Below are positions 1 to 7,124 of a stretch of 15,697 nt of DNA, in pieces. Source of the stretch: Actinomycetota bacterium (lineage in GTDB: Bacteria > Actinomycetota > Acidimicrobiia > Acidimicrobiales > JAMCPL01); the NCBI GenBank assembly GCA_023379725.1, contig JAMCPC010000031.1, positions 1-15,697 on the forward strand. Reading direction: 5' to 3'. The translations under genes and the position numbers were made by a program. Each line of letters starts with the position of its first letter. Position 1 is the stretch's first letter. The notes beneath the pieces were generated by a model. It had not been told where the DNA came from. It saw only the letters and a list, made by a program, of their open reading frames with translations, and searched no databases.

Positions 1-433
1 TATTGTGCTGAGTGACCCCCAACATCAGTAACTTTCCTTCGACCTCGACTATGACCAACGACATTCCCTTACCCAGCATCTGCCTGGAGATGACGTTTAT
101 CGGGGTCTGTCGCTTCGAGCCAAACGCCCCAAACATTCCACCACCAGTAATACCGGCACCTCCCAGCAATATCCTGCCAGGGCGTGACCGGGCAGCCTTT
201 GATACCAGCCATACAAACAGGATAATTACACCCAAAGCTATGATCACCTGCAGAAGCAGACCGGAAAGCGAAACGGTAGTAGGAGCAGTTGCAGGTGCGG
301 CATGGGCTACATGAGCGGCATGAGCGGCATGAGCGGCTGTAGAGACATGAGTCTTACCGGTCGTGGACTTAAGAGCCGTACCTGTGGTAGCCGAACTGGT
401 TGCCTGCGTAGCAACATTTGCTACAGCCATCAT
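1..433 (-). CDS. fliO: Flagellar biosynthesis protein FliO, partial (3' end missing)
   Basis: FliO is a small membrane protein that helps assemble the FliP/FliQ/FliR core of the flagellar export gate. The reading frame starts with two consecutive ATG codons at 433 and 430 and stays open to the window edge, about 144 codons. The N-terminal 50 or so residues are Ala/Thr/Ser/His-rich and include an Ala-Ala-His repeat. A single membrane segment follows (about residues 60-80, GLLLQVIIALGVIILFVWL), then a basic stretch, then the typical soluble FliO motif with INVISRQMLGKGMSLVIVEV and LLMLGVT. The start lies two bases after the fliN stop, with GAGG inside the last fliN codons as a probable ribosome binding site. 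Position after fliN is the expected place for fliO, and fliP should follow outside the window. The C-terminus is not visible. Confidence 0.88.
   Translation of the reverse strand, partial: MMAVANVATQATSSATTGTALKSTTGKTHVSTAAHAAHAAHVAHAAPATAPTTVSLSGLLLQVIIALGVIILFVWLVSKAARSRPGRILLGGAGITGGGMFGAFGSKRQTPINVISRQMLGKGMSLVIVEVEGKLLMLGVTQHN
310..336 (-). repeat. Three 9-bp tandem repeats inside fliO
   Basis: The plus-strand unit CATGAGCGG occurs three times in a row. A more divergent Ala-His repeat continues beside it. In the fliO frame it encodes an Ala-Ala-His repeat in the segment ahead of the membrane helix. The unit length is a multiple of three, so copy-number changes keep the frame. Confidence 0.85.
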
Positions 434-435
434 TA

Positions 436-852
436 TTATACCTCGCTAACCATCTCTCTGCGAGCTATGTCTGTAATGCGTACACCCAACTCGTCATCGA
501 CCACTACTACCTCTCCCTTGGCAAGAAGGGTACCGTTTACCAGAATATCTACGTTGGCCCCTACCTGTCGATCAAGCTCCACCACCGATCCTACCCGTAA
601 TCCGAGCAGATCCCTGACCAGCATCCTGGTGCGACCGAGCTCGACCGTCACGGACATCTCTACTCCCTGCAGCACCTCTATCGGCCTGACCTCAGTCTCC
701 TTCGATGGATCAATGCGGAAATCACCGGCTTGACTACCTACAATCTGCTCGCCATGCAGAGCACCGGTCGATCCATCCTGTACCGCACCCTGCATGTCGC
801 CATCAGGCGCACCTTCGTCTACAACTTCTCCTATCGCTTCATCTACGCTCAT
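436..852 (-). CDS. fliN: Flagellar motor switch protein FliN
   Basis: FliN forms the lower part of the cytoplasmic C-ring and is a docking site for FliH during export. The 138-residue product has an acidic, poorly ordered N-terminal half (about residues 1-55) and a C-terminal SpoA (surface presentation of antigens) domain. That domain carries family hallmarks such as MSVTVELGRTRMLVRDLLGL and VELDRQVGANVDILVNGTLLAKGEVVVVDD, which I quote only in part. Length matches ordinary FliN and is far shorter than FliY. The ATG at 852 is preceded by AAAGGA at a good distance. It lies 33 bases after fliM and two bases before fliO, consistent with one transcript. No CheY-binding peptide or CheC-like domain is seen. 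Confidence 0.95.
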   Translation of the reverse strand: MSVDEAIGEVVDEGAPDGDMQGAVQDGSTGALHGEQIVGSQAGDFRIDPSKETEVRPIEVLQGVEMSVTVELGRTRMLVRDLLGLRVGSVVELDRQVGANVDILVNGTLLAKGEVVVVDDELGVRITDIARREMVSEV

Positions 853-885
853 ATTTACATCCTTTCATTACTAAGACCAAGCAGC

Positions 886-1854
886 TCACATGAGCACCCC
901 GCTATCTTCCTGGCTATCGACTACAACACATGCCAACCTCTTTCCCTTAGAGGCCGGTAGCACATTACACGCAATCATTCCACCAACCTTCAAAAGCAGT
1001 GGATTGTCCCGATCTCGGTGAAGCGGTATTACATCGCCTATATGCAGCTCCAATATCTGTTCCGAAGGGAGCACCACATCAGGAAAGCTGACCGACACTT
1101 CAGCCATAGTATGCTCGAGAATATCTTTAATTTCCTGACGAGCATCTCCCTGGTCCTCTACCATCTCTTTGACTTCAAGCCGATCAAGGGCCTCTAGTAT
1201 CGGAAGCATTACATTCATCGGAAAGGTAAGGCTGAATGTCCCTGTCAGGCCTTCACCGGCTTCAAGCGAGAAGGGAACCACAAGACAAATCTCGCTCGGC
1301 TTGGCTATCTGTAAGAACATAGCGCTGGACGCCTGAGTCGTCGCCCCAAGCTGTACAGGTATGACAGGAGATAGCGAAGGGCTAATCTCATTCAACGTTC
1401 CCGACGTGATGTCACTTATGATCTTTTGCTCAATCTCCGTTAGCTGGCGCATCGGGAACTGCCCCCAACCGCTACCTCCCAGCCTGAAATCTACAAGAAG
1501 CATGGCCAAGTCGAGAGGTATATGAGCCATCACTCTTCCACCAAGAGGTATAAGGGTAGCACTGATCAACACAGTCGGCTCCGGCAATGCCCCAGAGTAC
1601 TCGTCCCAACGATACTGCTCCTGTTCGCCAAGCTCTATATGTACCGGAGTTCTCAGGCTGGTAGTAAGGTTTGCTGCCATTCTATGTCCAAGAGTCTCCA
1701 GAAGCGGATGGAATCTGCGTAAGCGCGTCCTATCAAGGGCATCCTGGTGATGGAAATCATATACACGAATCTCACCATGGCGACGCTCACCATCCGATAA
1801 GACACCACTGGCAACGTCATGCTCGACTACCTGGTTACCCTCAATCACGGTCAC
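886..1854 (-). CDS. fliM: Flagellar motor switch protein FliM, without a visible N-terminal CheY-binding peptide
   Basis: FliM is the middle subunit of the switch complex and links FliG to FliN. The 322-residue product shows the family start of the folded region (IRVYDFHHQD, about residues 29-38), the CheC-like middle domain with VDFRLGGSGWG, and a C-terminal SpoA domain ending near LACVVVD. The start is GTG at 1854: an in-frame TGA lies directly upstream, so no longer N-terminus is possible in this frame, and AGAGGG lies about seven bases upstream. The roughly 28 residues before the folded core lack the conserved LSQ-EIDALL-type peptide that binds phosphorylated CheY in many bacteria. Either actinobacterial-type FliM lacks it generally or signalling uses another site. 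The gene sits directly after flgE with no fliL, motA or motB between. Confidence 0.95.
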   Translation of the reverse strand: MTVIEGNQVVEHDVASGVLSDGERRHGEIRVYDFHHQDALDRTRLRRFHPLLETLGHRMAANLTTSLRTPVHIELGEQEQYRWDEYSGALPEPTVLISATLIPLGGRVMAHIPLDLAMLLVDFRLGGSGWGQFPMRQLTEIEQKIISDITSGTLNEISPSLSPVIPVQLGATTQASSAMFLQIAKPSEICLVVPFSLEAGEGLTGTFSLTFPMNVMLPILEALDRLEVKEMVEDQGDARQEIKDILEHTMAEVSVSFPDVVLPSEQILELHIGDVIPLHRDRDNPLLLKVGGMIACNVLPASKGKRLACVVVDSQEDSGVLM

Positions 1855-1917
1855 TCAATCACCCTCTCTTACCTGCAACACCGCAAATCTCATTTCCTTG
1901 CATCGCCTACAATACAT
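1855..1917 (-). CDS. Possible 20-codon leader ORF abutting fliM
   Basis: An ATG at 1917 opens a 20-codon frame beginning MYCRRCKEM. It ends in TGA immediately before the fliM GTG, in the same frame, so ribosomes could pass from one to the other. An internal ATG at 1893 would give a 12-codon version. The AGGAAG ahead of the first ATG is directly adjacent, which is too close for good initiation. It may be chance; I include it because of the TGA-GTG junction and the duplicated AGGAAG-ATG module upstream. Confidence 0.15.
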   Translation of the reverse strand: MYCRRCKEMRFAVLQVREGD

Positions 1918-1942
1918 CTTCCTAAATTACATCTTCCTAAAT
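1913..1942 (-). repeat. Perfect 15-bp tandem repeat between flgE and fliM
   Basis: On the minus strand the unit ATTTAGGAAGATGTA is present twice without a mismatch. Each copy contains a Shine-Dalgarno-like AGGAAG followed by ATG. The upstream ATG meets a stop at once (ATG-TAA), while the downstream one opens the possible leader ORF. It sits in the 103-base gap between flgE and fliM and could influence fliM translation. Confidence 0.8.
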
Positions 1943-1957
1943 GTAGCCCGAGTCCGG

Positions 1958-3304
1958 CTAAGGCATGTTAATAATCGACTGCAGGTCAGTGGCGGTAGTG
2001 GTCACCACTTTAGTGTTTGCCTGATAGTCGGTCTGTGCGATTATGAGATCGGTCAGCTGGCTAGCCAGATTCACATTCGACATCTCCAAGCTACCCCCTA
2101 CCAGGCTACCTCGGCCACCACTCTGCGGAGTTCCCATTAATGGCTGTCCCGAGTTGGCAGACTGTCCGTAGACATTGTTACCGAGCTCCGCCAAGCCACC
2201 TGGATTAGGAAAGTTCGCAAGTGCAATCTGGCCAACTGGCATAGATCGCCCGTTGGAGAACGACCCGGTGATCACCCCATTCTGGCCTATGGTGAAGCTC
2301 TGCAACACACCTGCCGAGTTCCCATCCTGACTGACTGCGGCGATGGTCTGCTGATTGGCGTATTGGGTTACATCGTTTACGGTATCGGGAGGGGCAAAGT
2401 CGACCGTCCAGGTATCACTTGTCTGAAAATAATAGGGTGGAGATGGCGGCATAGTATTTACAGATACCTGCCAACCCGTGGTGGAGCTACCCGCAACGCC
2501 ACCACCGCCAGTAATTCCGGATATCTGCCCCGTGCTGGGATCGAATGTGATAATAGCCGGTGTATTTGTTGTAACTCCTGCACTTGTAGTACTGAACAAC
2601 TGGGTAGGCGTCGCCGTACCATTGGGAACAGTAGCTGTCATACTCCACTCATTTGGAGTCCCAGATACTCCTGTGTAGGTAAAGGTTACCGGCACCACGT
2701 TGCCTAGTGCATCGTAAGCATCTATTGTCGTAGTAACCGTCGGAGGAGTTCCCGTGCCATCCCAGGCAGGGAGGTTGCCTGCCATATTGATATTATTGGT
2801 CTCCGAGGCCAGCATCACCTCGCCGGTAGGTATCCTTATGCTACTCACAGGTGCGGTGGTATTCAGAGTTCCGGTATTGGTTGCCTGCCAACCCTGCACC
2901 AGACCTCCTTCCGGGGTGACCAGGTTTCCATTGGCATCCAGCGTAAACTGCCCTGCACGAGTGTATACATTGGTACCTCCCTGGAGTACCGAAAAATAAC
3001 CGGATCCATTTATTGCCACATCTGTCGGCTGGTTAGTCTGCTCCATGGAACCCTGGGTAAGGTTGTGCAGTACCGCGGCTACTCTTACTCCTGACCCTAT
3101 CGCGACCGGATTAATACCACCACCTACATTTGGACCTCCAGGAGCGCTGGCTCCTGCTATCTGCTCAGCCAGCAGATCAGCAAAGACCGGCTGCTCCGAT
3201 TCATAGCCGACGGTATCCACGTTTGCTATATTGTTTCCTATTACATCTACGTAATCCTGATTTGCTGCTATACCTGACACTGCCGCCAGTAATGATCTTT
3301 CCAT
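1958..3304 (-). CDS. flgE: Flagellar hook protein FlgE
   Basis: FlgE polymerises into the hook, the flexible joint between rod and filament. The product is 448 residues. The N-terminus (MERSLLAAVSGIAANQDY and DVIGNNIANVDTVGY) is the rod/hook-family coiled-coil region with the conserved NNIANV motif. The C-terminus (LTDLIIAQTDYQANTKV and TTATDLQSIINM) is the matching C-terminal helix. Between them is a Thr/Gly/Asn-rich exposed domain. The N-terminal sequence starts at the first residue of the family, so the ATG at 3304 is well placed. AGGAGG and AAGGA lie just upstream within a purine-rich run. Length and place after flgD argue for FlgE rather than FlgF or FlgG, which are near 260 residues. 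The product is exported without a signal peptide by the flagellar type III system. Confidence 0.93.
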   Translation of the reverse strand: MERSLLAAVSGIAANQDYVDVIGNNIANVDTVGYESEQPVFADLLAEQIAGASAPGGPNVGGGINPVAIGSGVRVAAVLHNLTQGSMEQTNQPTDVAINGSGYFSVLQGGTNVYTRAGQFTLDANGNLVTPEGGLVQGWQATNTGTLNTTAPVSSIRIPTGEVMLASETNNINMAGNLPAWDGTGTPPTVTTTIDAYDALGNVVPVTFTYTGVSGTPNEWSMTATVPNGTATPTQLFSTTSAGVTTNTPAIITFDPSTGQISGITGGGGVAGSSTTGWQVSVNTMPPSPPYYFQTSDTWTVDFAPPDTVNDVTQYANQQTIAAVSQDGNSAGVLQSFTIGQNGVITGSFSNGRSMPVGQIALANFPNPGGLAELGNNVYGQSANSGQPLMGTPQSGGRGSLVGGSLEMSNVNLASQLTDLIIAQTDYQANTKVVTTTATDLQSIINMP

Positions 3305-3431
3305 TTTTTATCCTTTCCTCCTAATTTTCCTTATTATTTCCCTTTACTTCTGATTCCTATATTCCTGTATGTTTGCTCTTTCCCTTACGTCTGCTCTTCC
3401 TCAGCCTCTTGCCTCTTATCGACTTCTTGGC
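3305..3431 (-). other. Purine-rich flgE leader region
   Basis: The minus strand here is strikingly A/G-rich and carries many GGAA, AAGG and AGAGG runs, ending in AGGAGG and AAGGA before the flgE ATG. No hairpin or promoter is evident. The first part remains open in the frame of the upstream 38-codon ORF after its TAA and would encode a strongly basic peptide (for example GKRLRKSRRKGKSK), ending at TAG 3359-3357. Confidence 0.5.
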
Positions 3432-3548
3432 TTATTGTTCGGCTGATTTTGCTCTGCTCTCGGCTACTTCCATTTGGTACCACTCCCATATGCCCACCCA
3501 CATGGAGTCAGGCAGGGAGAAGAATGTAGATGGATAGCGCCGTTGCAT
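3432..3548 (-). CDS. Small 38-codon ORF coupled to flgD, unknown function
   Basis: The flgD stop and an ATG overlap as TGATG (ATG at 3548-3546), the same arrangement that joins fliF to fliG here. The frame encodes 38 residues: a basic start (MQRRYPS), a Trp-rich centre (MWVGIWEWYQM) and a charged end (ESRAKSAEQ), then TAA. I do not recognise the family. It is not FlbD/SwrD, whose members are longer and normally follow flgE. Nor does it resemble the roughly 130-residue protein found between flgD and flgE in some Firmicutes, although it may be a decayed trace of one. Coupling and position between two hook genes favour translation. The tiny size and lack of known relatives argue for caution. Confidence 0.35.
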   Translation of the reverse strand: MQRRYPSTFFSLPDSMWVGIWEWYQMEVAESRAKSAEQ

Positions 3549-3970
3549 CAAGTCACCTTGGTCACCTCACTCAGAGGTACCTGTGTACCGCTGACCGTCA
3601 GTGTCGGGGTACCGGTACTGGATAGTTCCACTGCCGATACGGTACCCGTCAAGGTACTACCCGACTGCAGATTGGCAGTTACGGTCTTACCTATGAGACT
3701 GGTCGCAGTAGCTGTCTGTACTGCCGCCTGTTCTGCCGCCATTTCGGTCGACATCTGCTGTACCATCTCCACCTCCGACAGCTGTGCGGTCTGTGATATG
3801 AACTGCGTACCGCTGACTGGGTTCAACGGATTCTGATACTTGAGCTGTGCAACCAACAACTGCAAAAAAGAATTGCTACTGGCAAGCTGCTGTATTGGAT
3901 TAGGGGGATTGGTAGAATTGGTGGACCCGCTACTTGAGCTTACCCCACTGGTTCCTGATAAAAACGTCAT
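3548..3970 (-). CDS. flgD: Flagellar hook capping protein FlgD (short form)
   Basis: FlgD caps the growing hook and allows FlgE subunits to be added. The 140-residue product has a Ser/Thr/Asn/Pro-rich start and then the diagnostic FlgD N-terminal domain (SFLQLLVAQLKYQNPLNP at about residues 34-51, then TQFISQTAQLSEVEMVQQM). The segment LIGKTVT with GTVSAVEL and PLSEVTKV forms the end. It lacks the C-terminal FlgD/Ig-like repeats of the enterobacterial protein and resembles the short FlgD of Bacillus. AGGAGA lies five to six bases before ATG 3970. The start overlaps the stop of a 15-codon ORF, and the stop overlaps the next small ORF, so translation looks coupled on both sides. Confidence 0.95.
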   Translation of the reverse strand: MTFLSGTSGVSSSSGSTNSTNPPNPIQQLASSNSFLQLLVAQLKYQNPLNPVSGTQFISQTAQLSEVEMVQQMSTEMAAEQAAVQTATATSLIGKTVTANLQSGSTLTGTVSAVELSSTGTPTLTVSGTQVPLSEVTKVT

Positions 3971-4014
3971 AACTTCTCCTCTCGCTCTTTGTCCATTTTC
4001 TTACACCTTCTCAT
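3967..4014 (-). CDS. Possible 15-codon leader ORF overlapping flgD
   Basis: ATG at 4014 follows GGAGG by ten bases and opens a basic 15-residue frame (MRRCKKMDKEREEKL) whose TGA overlaps the flgD ATG as ATGA. The arrangement would let ribosomes reinitiate at flgD. flgD has its own AGGAGA inside this mini-frame, so the mini-ORF may be accidental. The start RRCKKM resembles RRCKEM in the possible fliM leader. Confidence 0.2.
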   Translation of the reverse strand: MRRCKKMDKEREEKL

Positions 4015-4083
4015 GATCTCACATACCTCCAATTCTCTCTTATGACCCTGCTATAACTCTGCACCTTTTAACCCTTAACCCCT

Positions 4084-6321
4084 TTACAACCTCACATCAA
4101 GTAATCTTTTTGTAGCACTACCATTCGATGTCGTACTCTCAGGTAGCACTCCGTTACTTGTGGTATCGGCTTTGGTGGTTTCACCGACTCCTGACCTATG
4201 TCCACTACCACTCGACATACCATGTGATCCATGTCCTGTCATGCCTCCGGATACACCTCCCCACGAGATGGTCACACTTACAGTCCCAGACGTACCAGAG
4301 GATAGATGCTCCTTTATATCCTGCAATACCTGGTTTAGGAGTTCGTGTGCATGAACATTATCCGTCTGGAAGTGCACCGACAACCCCGACGCGCTGGCCT
4401 CCACCATTGCACTTATACTGCCCATACCGGGTGGATCCAGTCTTATAGTCACGGATCCCGCCCCGTTTCCGGACGACTGGAGCGGCACCAAGACACTCAC
4501 TATCTCAGCTGCTACTTGAGCCGGGGTGGCATCAGGTGACACGGTCACTACCGCATCTCCTACATATCCTGCAGACTCTGCCAGTGATCCCAACAACGCG
4601 TCCAGCGTAGCTACAGCCATCTGGGCTCCCTGAGGTACCGGCTGCCCAGAATTACTGGAATTGCCTACATGGACATGCGACTGCCCTGACGATCCAGATG
4701 AATTTGCAGAATTTGCATCCGCCCATCCTGACCCGGCTGAACTCTGCCCAGCATTACTCTGCCCAGCATTGCCGCCTGTCTGATTACCAGAGGTGCTAAT
4801 ACTGCCAGGAGTACCTTGACTCCCGACATTACCGCCAGTGCCATTCGTTTCAGTACCATTCGCACCTACCTGTCCTACGCTCCCATTTGCCGTACTCCCC
4901 ATATGGCCGCCTGCCGCTCCAGCAACACCATTCATATCGTGTTGCGATGCTGTGGGAGAATGTTGCGATTCTGTATCAGGGCCAGACCTGTCAGTAGTAG
5001 CACGGGATCCCCTGTTGTTTGTTGCACTTGTATCCCCTGTCCTGCCCTGGCCTCCTACATCCTCGTGTGCACCACCCACACTGCCGCCTACCTTGCTCGC
5101 GCCCGAACTCCCATCACTTCTCGCCGCACCAGCACCTGCTTGGCCTTTACCGGTACCTGCACCACCAGTATCACTACCTGTCTGAGCACCTGCACCAGCA
5201 CCACCAGTATCACTACCTGTCTGAGCACCTGCACCAGCACCACCAGTATTGCCGCCTACCTGAGTACCTGCACCACCCACATTTGCAGCACCAGCATTGC
5301 CGCCTGCCGCTCCAGCAACACCATTCATATCGTGTTGCGATGCTGTGGGAGAATGTTGCGATTCTGTATCAGGGCCAGACCTGCCAGTAGCAGCACGGGA
5401 TCCCCTGTTGCTTGTTGCACTTGTATCCCCTGTCCTGCCCTGACCTCCTACATCCTCATGTGCACCACCCACACTGCCGCCTACCTTGCCCGCGCCCGAA
5501 CTCCCATTACTTCTCGCCGCAGCAGCACCTGCTTGGCCTTTACCGGTACCTGTACCACCAGTATCACTACCTGTCTGAGCACCTGCACCAGCACCACCAG
5601 TATTGCCGCCTACCTGAGTACCTGCACCACCCACATTTGCAGCACCAGCATTTGCAGCACCAGTATTGCCGCCTGCCGCTCCAGCAACACCATTCATATC
5701 GTGTTGCGATGCTGTGGGAGAATGTTGCGATTCTGTATCAGGGCCAGACCTGTCAGTAGTAGCACGGGATCCCCTGTTGTTTGTTGCACTTGTATCCCCC
5801 ATGTGGCCGCCCGGCACCCCGACAGAGGTATCCGTATTGTTCTGCGATAAACTCGTACCATTCTGTGACAGCGTAACCGAAGGATCAGACTCAGTGCCGA
5901 AGGAAGCTATTTGGGAGTGCGAAGAATCAGGAATGCCTGCAGGACTAGAGGCAGAAGGGAGACCGGCGAGGGAAGAACCGGAAGGGGGCAGATTGGATGG
6001 AGAAGGATTTGGAGTAGGTAGACCAACAGGAGGGGGATCGTAGGTAGGTAGGCCAACGGAAGGAGGATCGGAAGGAGGCTGACCATATAAAGAAGAACCG
6101 GTGGAAGGAATATTGGATGCCATCACCTCATGAAACGTCATAAAATTGCCCGGCTGCAGCCCCTCGCTCTCCACCCCAGGAGTGGGAAGAGCAGATATGT
6201 CAAATGGAGACGTCGCCTCTCCCAAGCCATTAACTTGATTGCCACTACTCTGGTTGGACGGCATAGGCATCGGTGGAGAAGCCTCGCCCAAAATTGGAGT
6301 TGCCGGGAGCATGGTCATCAT
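4084..6321 (-). CDS. fliK: Flagellar hook-length control protein FliK, repeat-rich
   Basis: FliK is exported during hook growth, measures hook length and switches the export gate from hook to filament substrates. The 745-residue product has a conserved C-terminal hook-length domain (about residues 580-690) containing VTIRLDPPGMGSISAMVE and HFQTDNVHAHELLNQVL, which identifies it. The rest is low-complexity: a Pro-rich N-terminal part with GLPT and GLPS units (about residues 80-130), then about 300 residues made of two long repeats plus part of a third, rich in Gly, Ala, Thr and Asn. It is much longer than the common 400-500 residue FliK. The ATG at 6321 overlaps the transglycosylase stop by four bases (ATGA). 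Extended length in the linker would be expected to affect the molecular-ruler function, but that is inference. Confidence 0.9.
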   Translation of the reverse strand: MMTMLPATPILGEASPPMPMPSNQSSGNQVNGLGEATSPFDISALPTPGVESEGLQPGNFMTFHEVMASNIPSTGSSLYGQPPSDPPSVGLPTYDPPPVGLPTPNPSPSNLPPSGSSLAGLPSASSPAGIPDSSHSQIASFGTESDPSVTLSQNGTSLSQNNTDTSVGVPGGHMGDTSATNNRGSRATTDRSGPDTESQHSPTASQHDMNGVAGAAGGNTGAANAGAANVGGAGTQVGGNTGGAGAGAQTGSDTGGTGTGKGQAGAAAARSNGSSGAGKVGGSVGGAHEDVGGQGRTGDTSATSNRGSRAATGRSGPDTESQHSPTASQHDMNGVAGAAGGNAGAANVGGAGTQVGGNTGGAGAGAQTGSDTGGAGAGAQTGSDTGGAGTGKGQAGAGAARSDGSSGASKVGGSVGGAHEDVGGQGRTGDTSATNNRGSRATTDRSGPDTESQHSPTASQHDMNGVAGAAGGHMGSTANGSVGQVGANGTETNGTGGNVGSQGTPGSISTSGNQTGGNAGQSNAGQSSAGSGWADANSANSSGSSGQSHVHVGNSSNSGQPVPQGAQMAVATLDALLGSLAESAGYVGDAVVTVSPDATPAQVAAEIVSVLVPLQSSGNGAGSVTIRLDPPGMGSISAMVEASASGLSVHFQTDNVHAHELLNQVLQDIKEHLSSGTSGTVSVTISWGGVSGGMTGHGSHGMSSGSGHRSGVGETTKADTTSNGVLPESTTSNGSATKRLLDVRL
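4906..5799 (-). repeat. Long in-frame direct repeats within fliK (2.4 copies)
   Basis: Units begin at 4906, 5299 and 5668, giving spacings of 393 and 369 bases (131 and 123 codons); the third is partial and ends near 5799. The first and third copies share bases that differ in the middle copy (for example GTCAGTAGTAGC against GCCAGTAGCAGC). The extra length of one unit comes partly from an internal 36-base repeat near 5160-5240 that encodes GAQTGSDTGGAG-like steps. All spacings are multiples of three. Confidence 0.93.
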
Positions 6322-7124
6322 CCAGCCTCCATCTGTGACATGACGCCTTCTACCATCTTCACGTAGTTCTGTGTCTGCGGATAAGGCGGTACCCCTCCAT
6401 ACTGCTGGACGGCACCCTGACCGGCATTATAAGCTGCCAATGCCAGAGGAACAGAATTGCCAAACATCTTAAGGTTCGAGCTTAGAATAGCTGCCCCTGC
6501 ATTTATAGCCTGTACAGGGTCGTACGCATTTATGCCCATCTCTGCAGCCAAAGATGGCATTATCTGCATTATCCCCTCTGCTCCGGCGCTGCTTACCGCA
6601 GATGGGTCAAACCCTGATTCCACCTTGGAGACAGCAGCGAGCATAATAGGAGATATTCCGTTATTGGCAGCTGCCTGCTCAAAGACCGGTACGAGATTGG
6701 CAGGTACACCAGCATTTAATAGACTGCTGGTGACCGCACCAGAAGAAGTGCCACTCCCAGTTCCAGCAATGCCTCCTGCACTATTATACCCTCCTGCATA
6801 CCCTGTTCCACTGACAAGCTGAGCCTGCACGGCTGAATACCCTCCTGTCTGGCCACCACTTCCCGACCCGCTAGCGCCAAGTGAACCACTCCCCAGCACG
6901 CTGCCACTGCCGGTACCGGAAGATTGACCTGATCCTGACGACAATACCTCACCGTTAGCGAGCGCCATAGCGTTCTCTACGGACTGCACCGCTGCAAGTA
7001 CCTGAGCGAAATCTCCCGACGAAGCGGCACCGGAAATATCACTGCCAAGAGCCGAAACGGCACTACCTACAGCCGACACCTGCGATACCACATCAGGCAG
7101 ATAGCCTGACATCCCGACTGTCAT
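6318..7124 (-). CDS. Lytic transglycosylase (SLT domain), flagellar
   Basis: This enzyme cleaves the glycan strands of peptidoglycan, probably to let the rod pass through the wall, the job done by the FlgJ C-terminal domain in Proteobacteria. The 268-residue product has a helical N-terminal part (about 1-60), a Gly/Ser-rich linker (about 62-130) and a C-terminal Slt70-type domain (about 140-265). The catalytic Glu is near residue 169 in AVSKVESGFDPSAVS, followed by GAEGIMQIMP and ALAAYNAGQGAV, the standard SLT motifs. No signal peptide is visible, so export may go through the flagellar apparatus. Start and stop both overlap neighbours as ATGA (fliJ at 7121-7124 and fliK at 6318-6321). The N-terminal part may act as a rod-binding or export segment, but I cannot show that. 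Confidence 0.92.
   Translation of the reverse strand: MTVGMSGYLPDVVSQVSAVGSAVSALGSDISGAASSGDFAQVLAAVQSVENAMALANGEVLSSGSGQSSGTGSGSVLGSGSLGASGSGSGGQTGGYSAVQAQLVSGTGYAGGYNSAGGIAGTGSGTSSGAVTSSLLNAGVPANLVPVFEQAAANNGISPIMLAAVSKVESGFDPSAVSSAGAEGIMQIMPSLAAEMGINAYDPVQAINAGAAILSSNLKMFGNSVPLALAAYNAGQGAVQQYGGVPPYPQTQNYVKMVEGVMSQMEAG

Noticed and set aside
3474..3836. Plus-strand frame opposite flgD and the flgD-flgE gap
   Set aside because: It is antisense to a well-supported flgD and has no known motif or ribosome binding site.
4816..5850. A 344-codon plus-strand frame rich in Cys, Ser and Thr
   Set aside because: It lies antisense to fliK and owes its length to the fliK repeats, which are multiples of three and keep every frame open. 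It has no recognisable domain.
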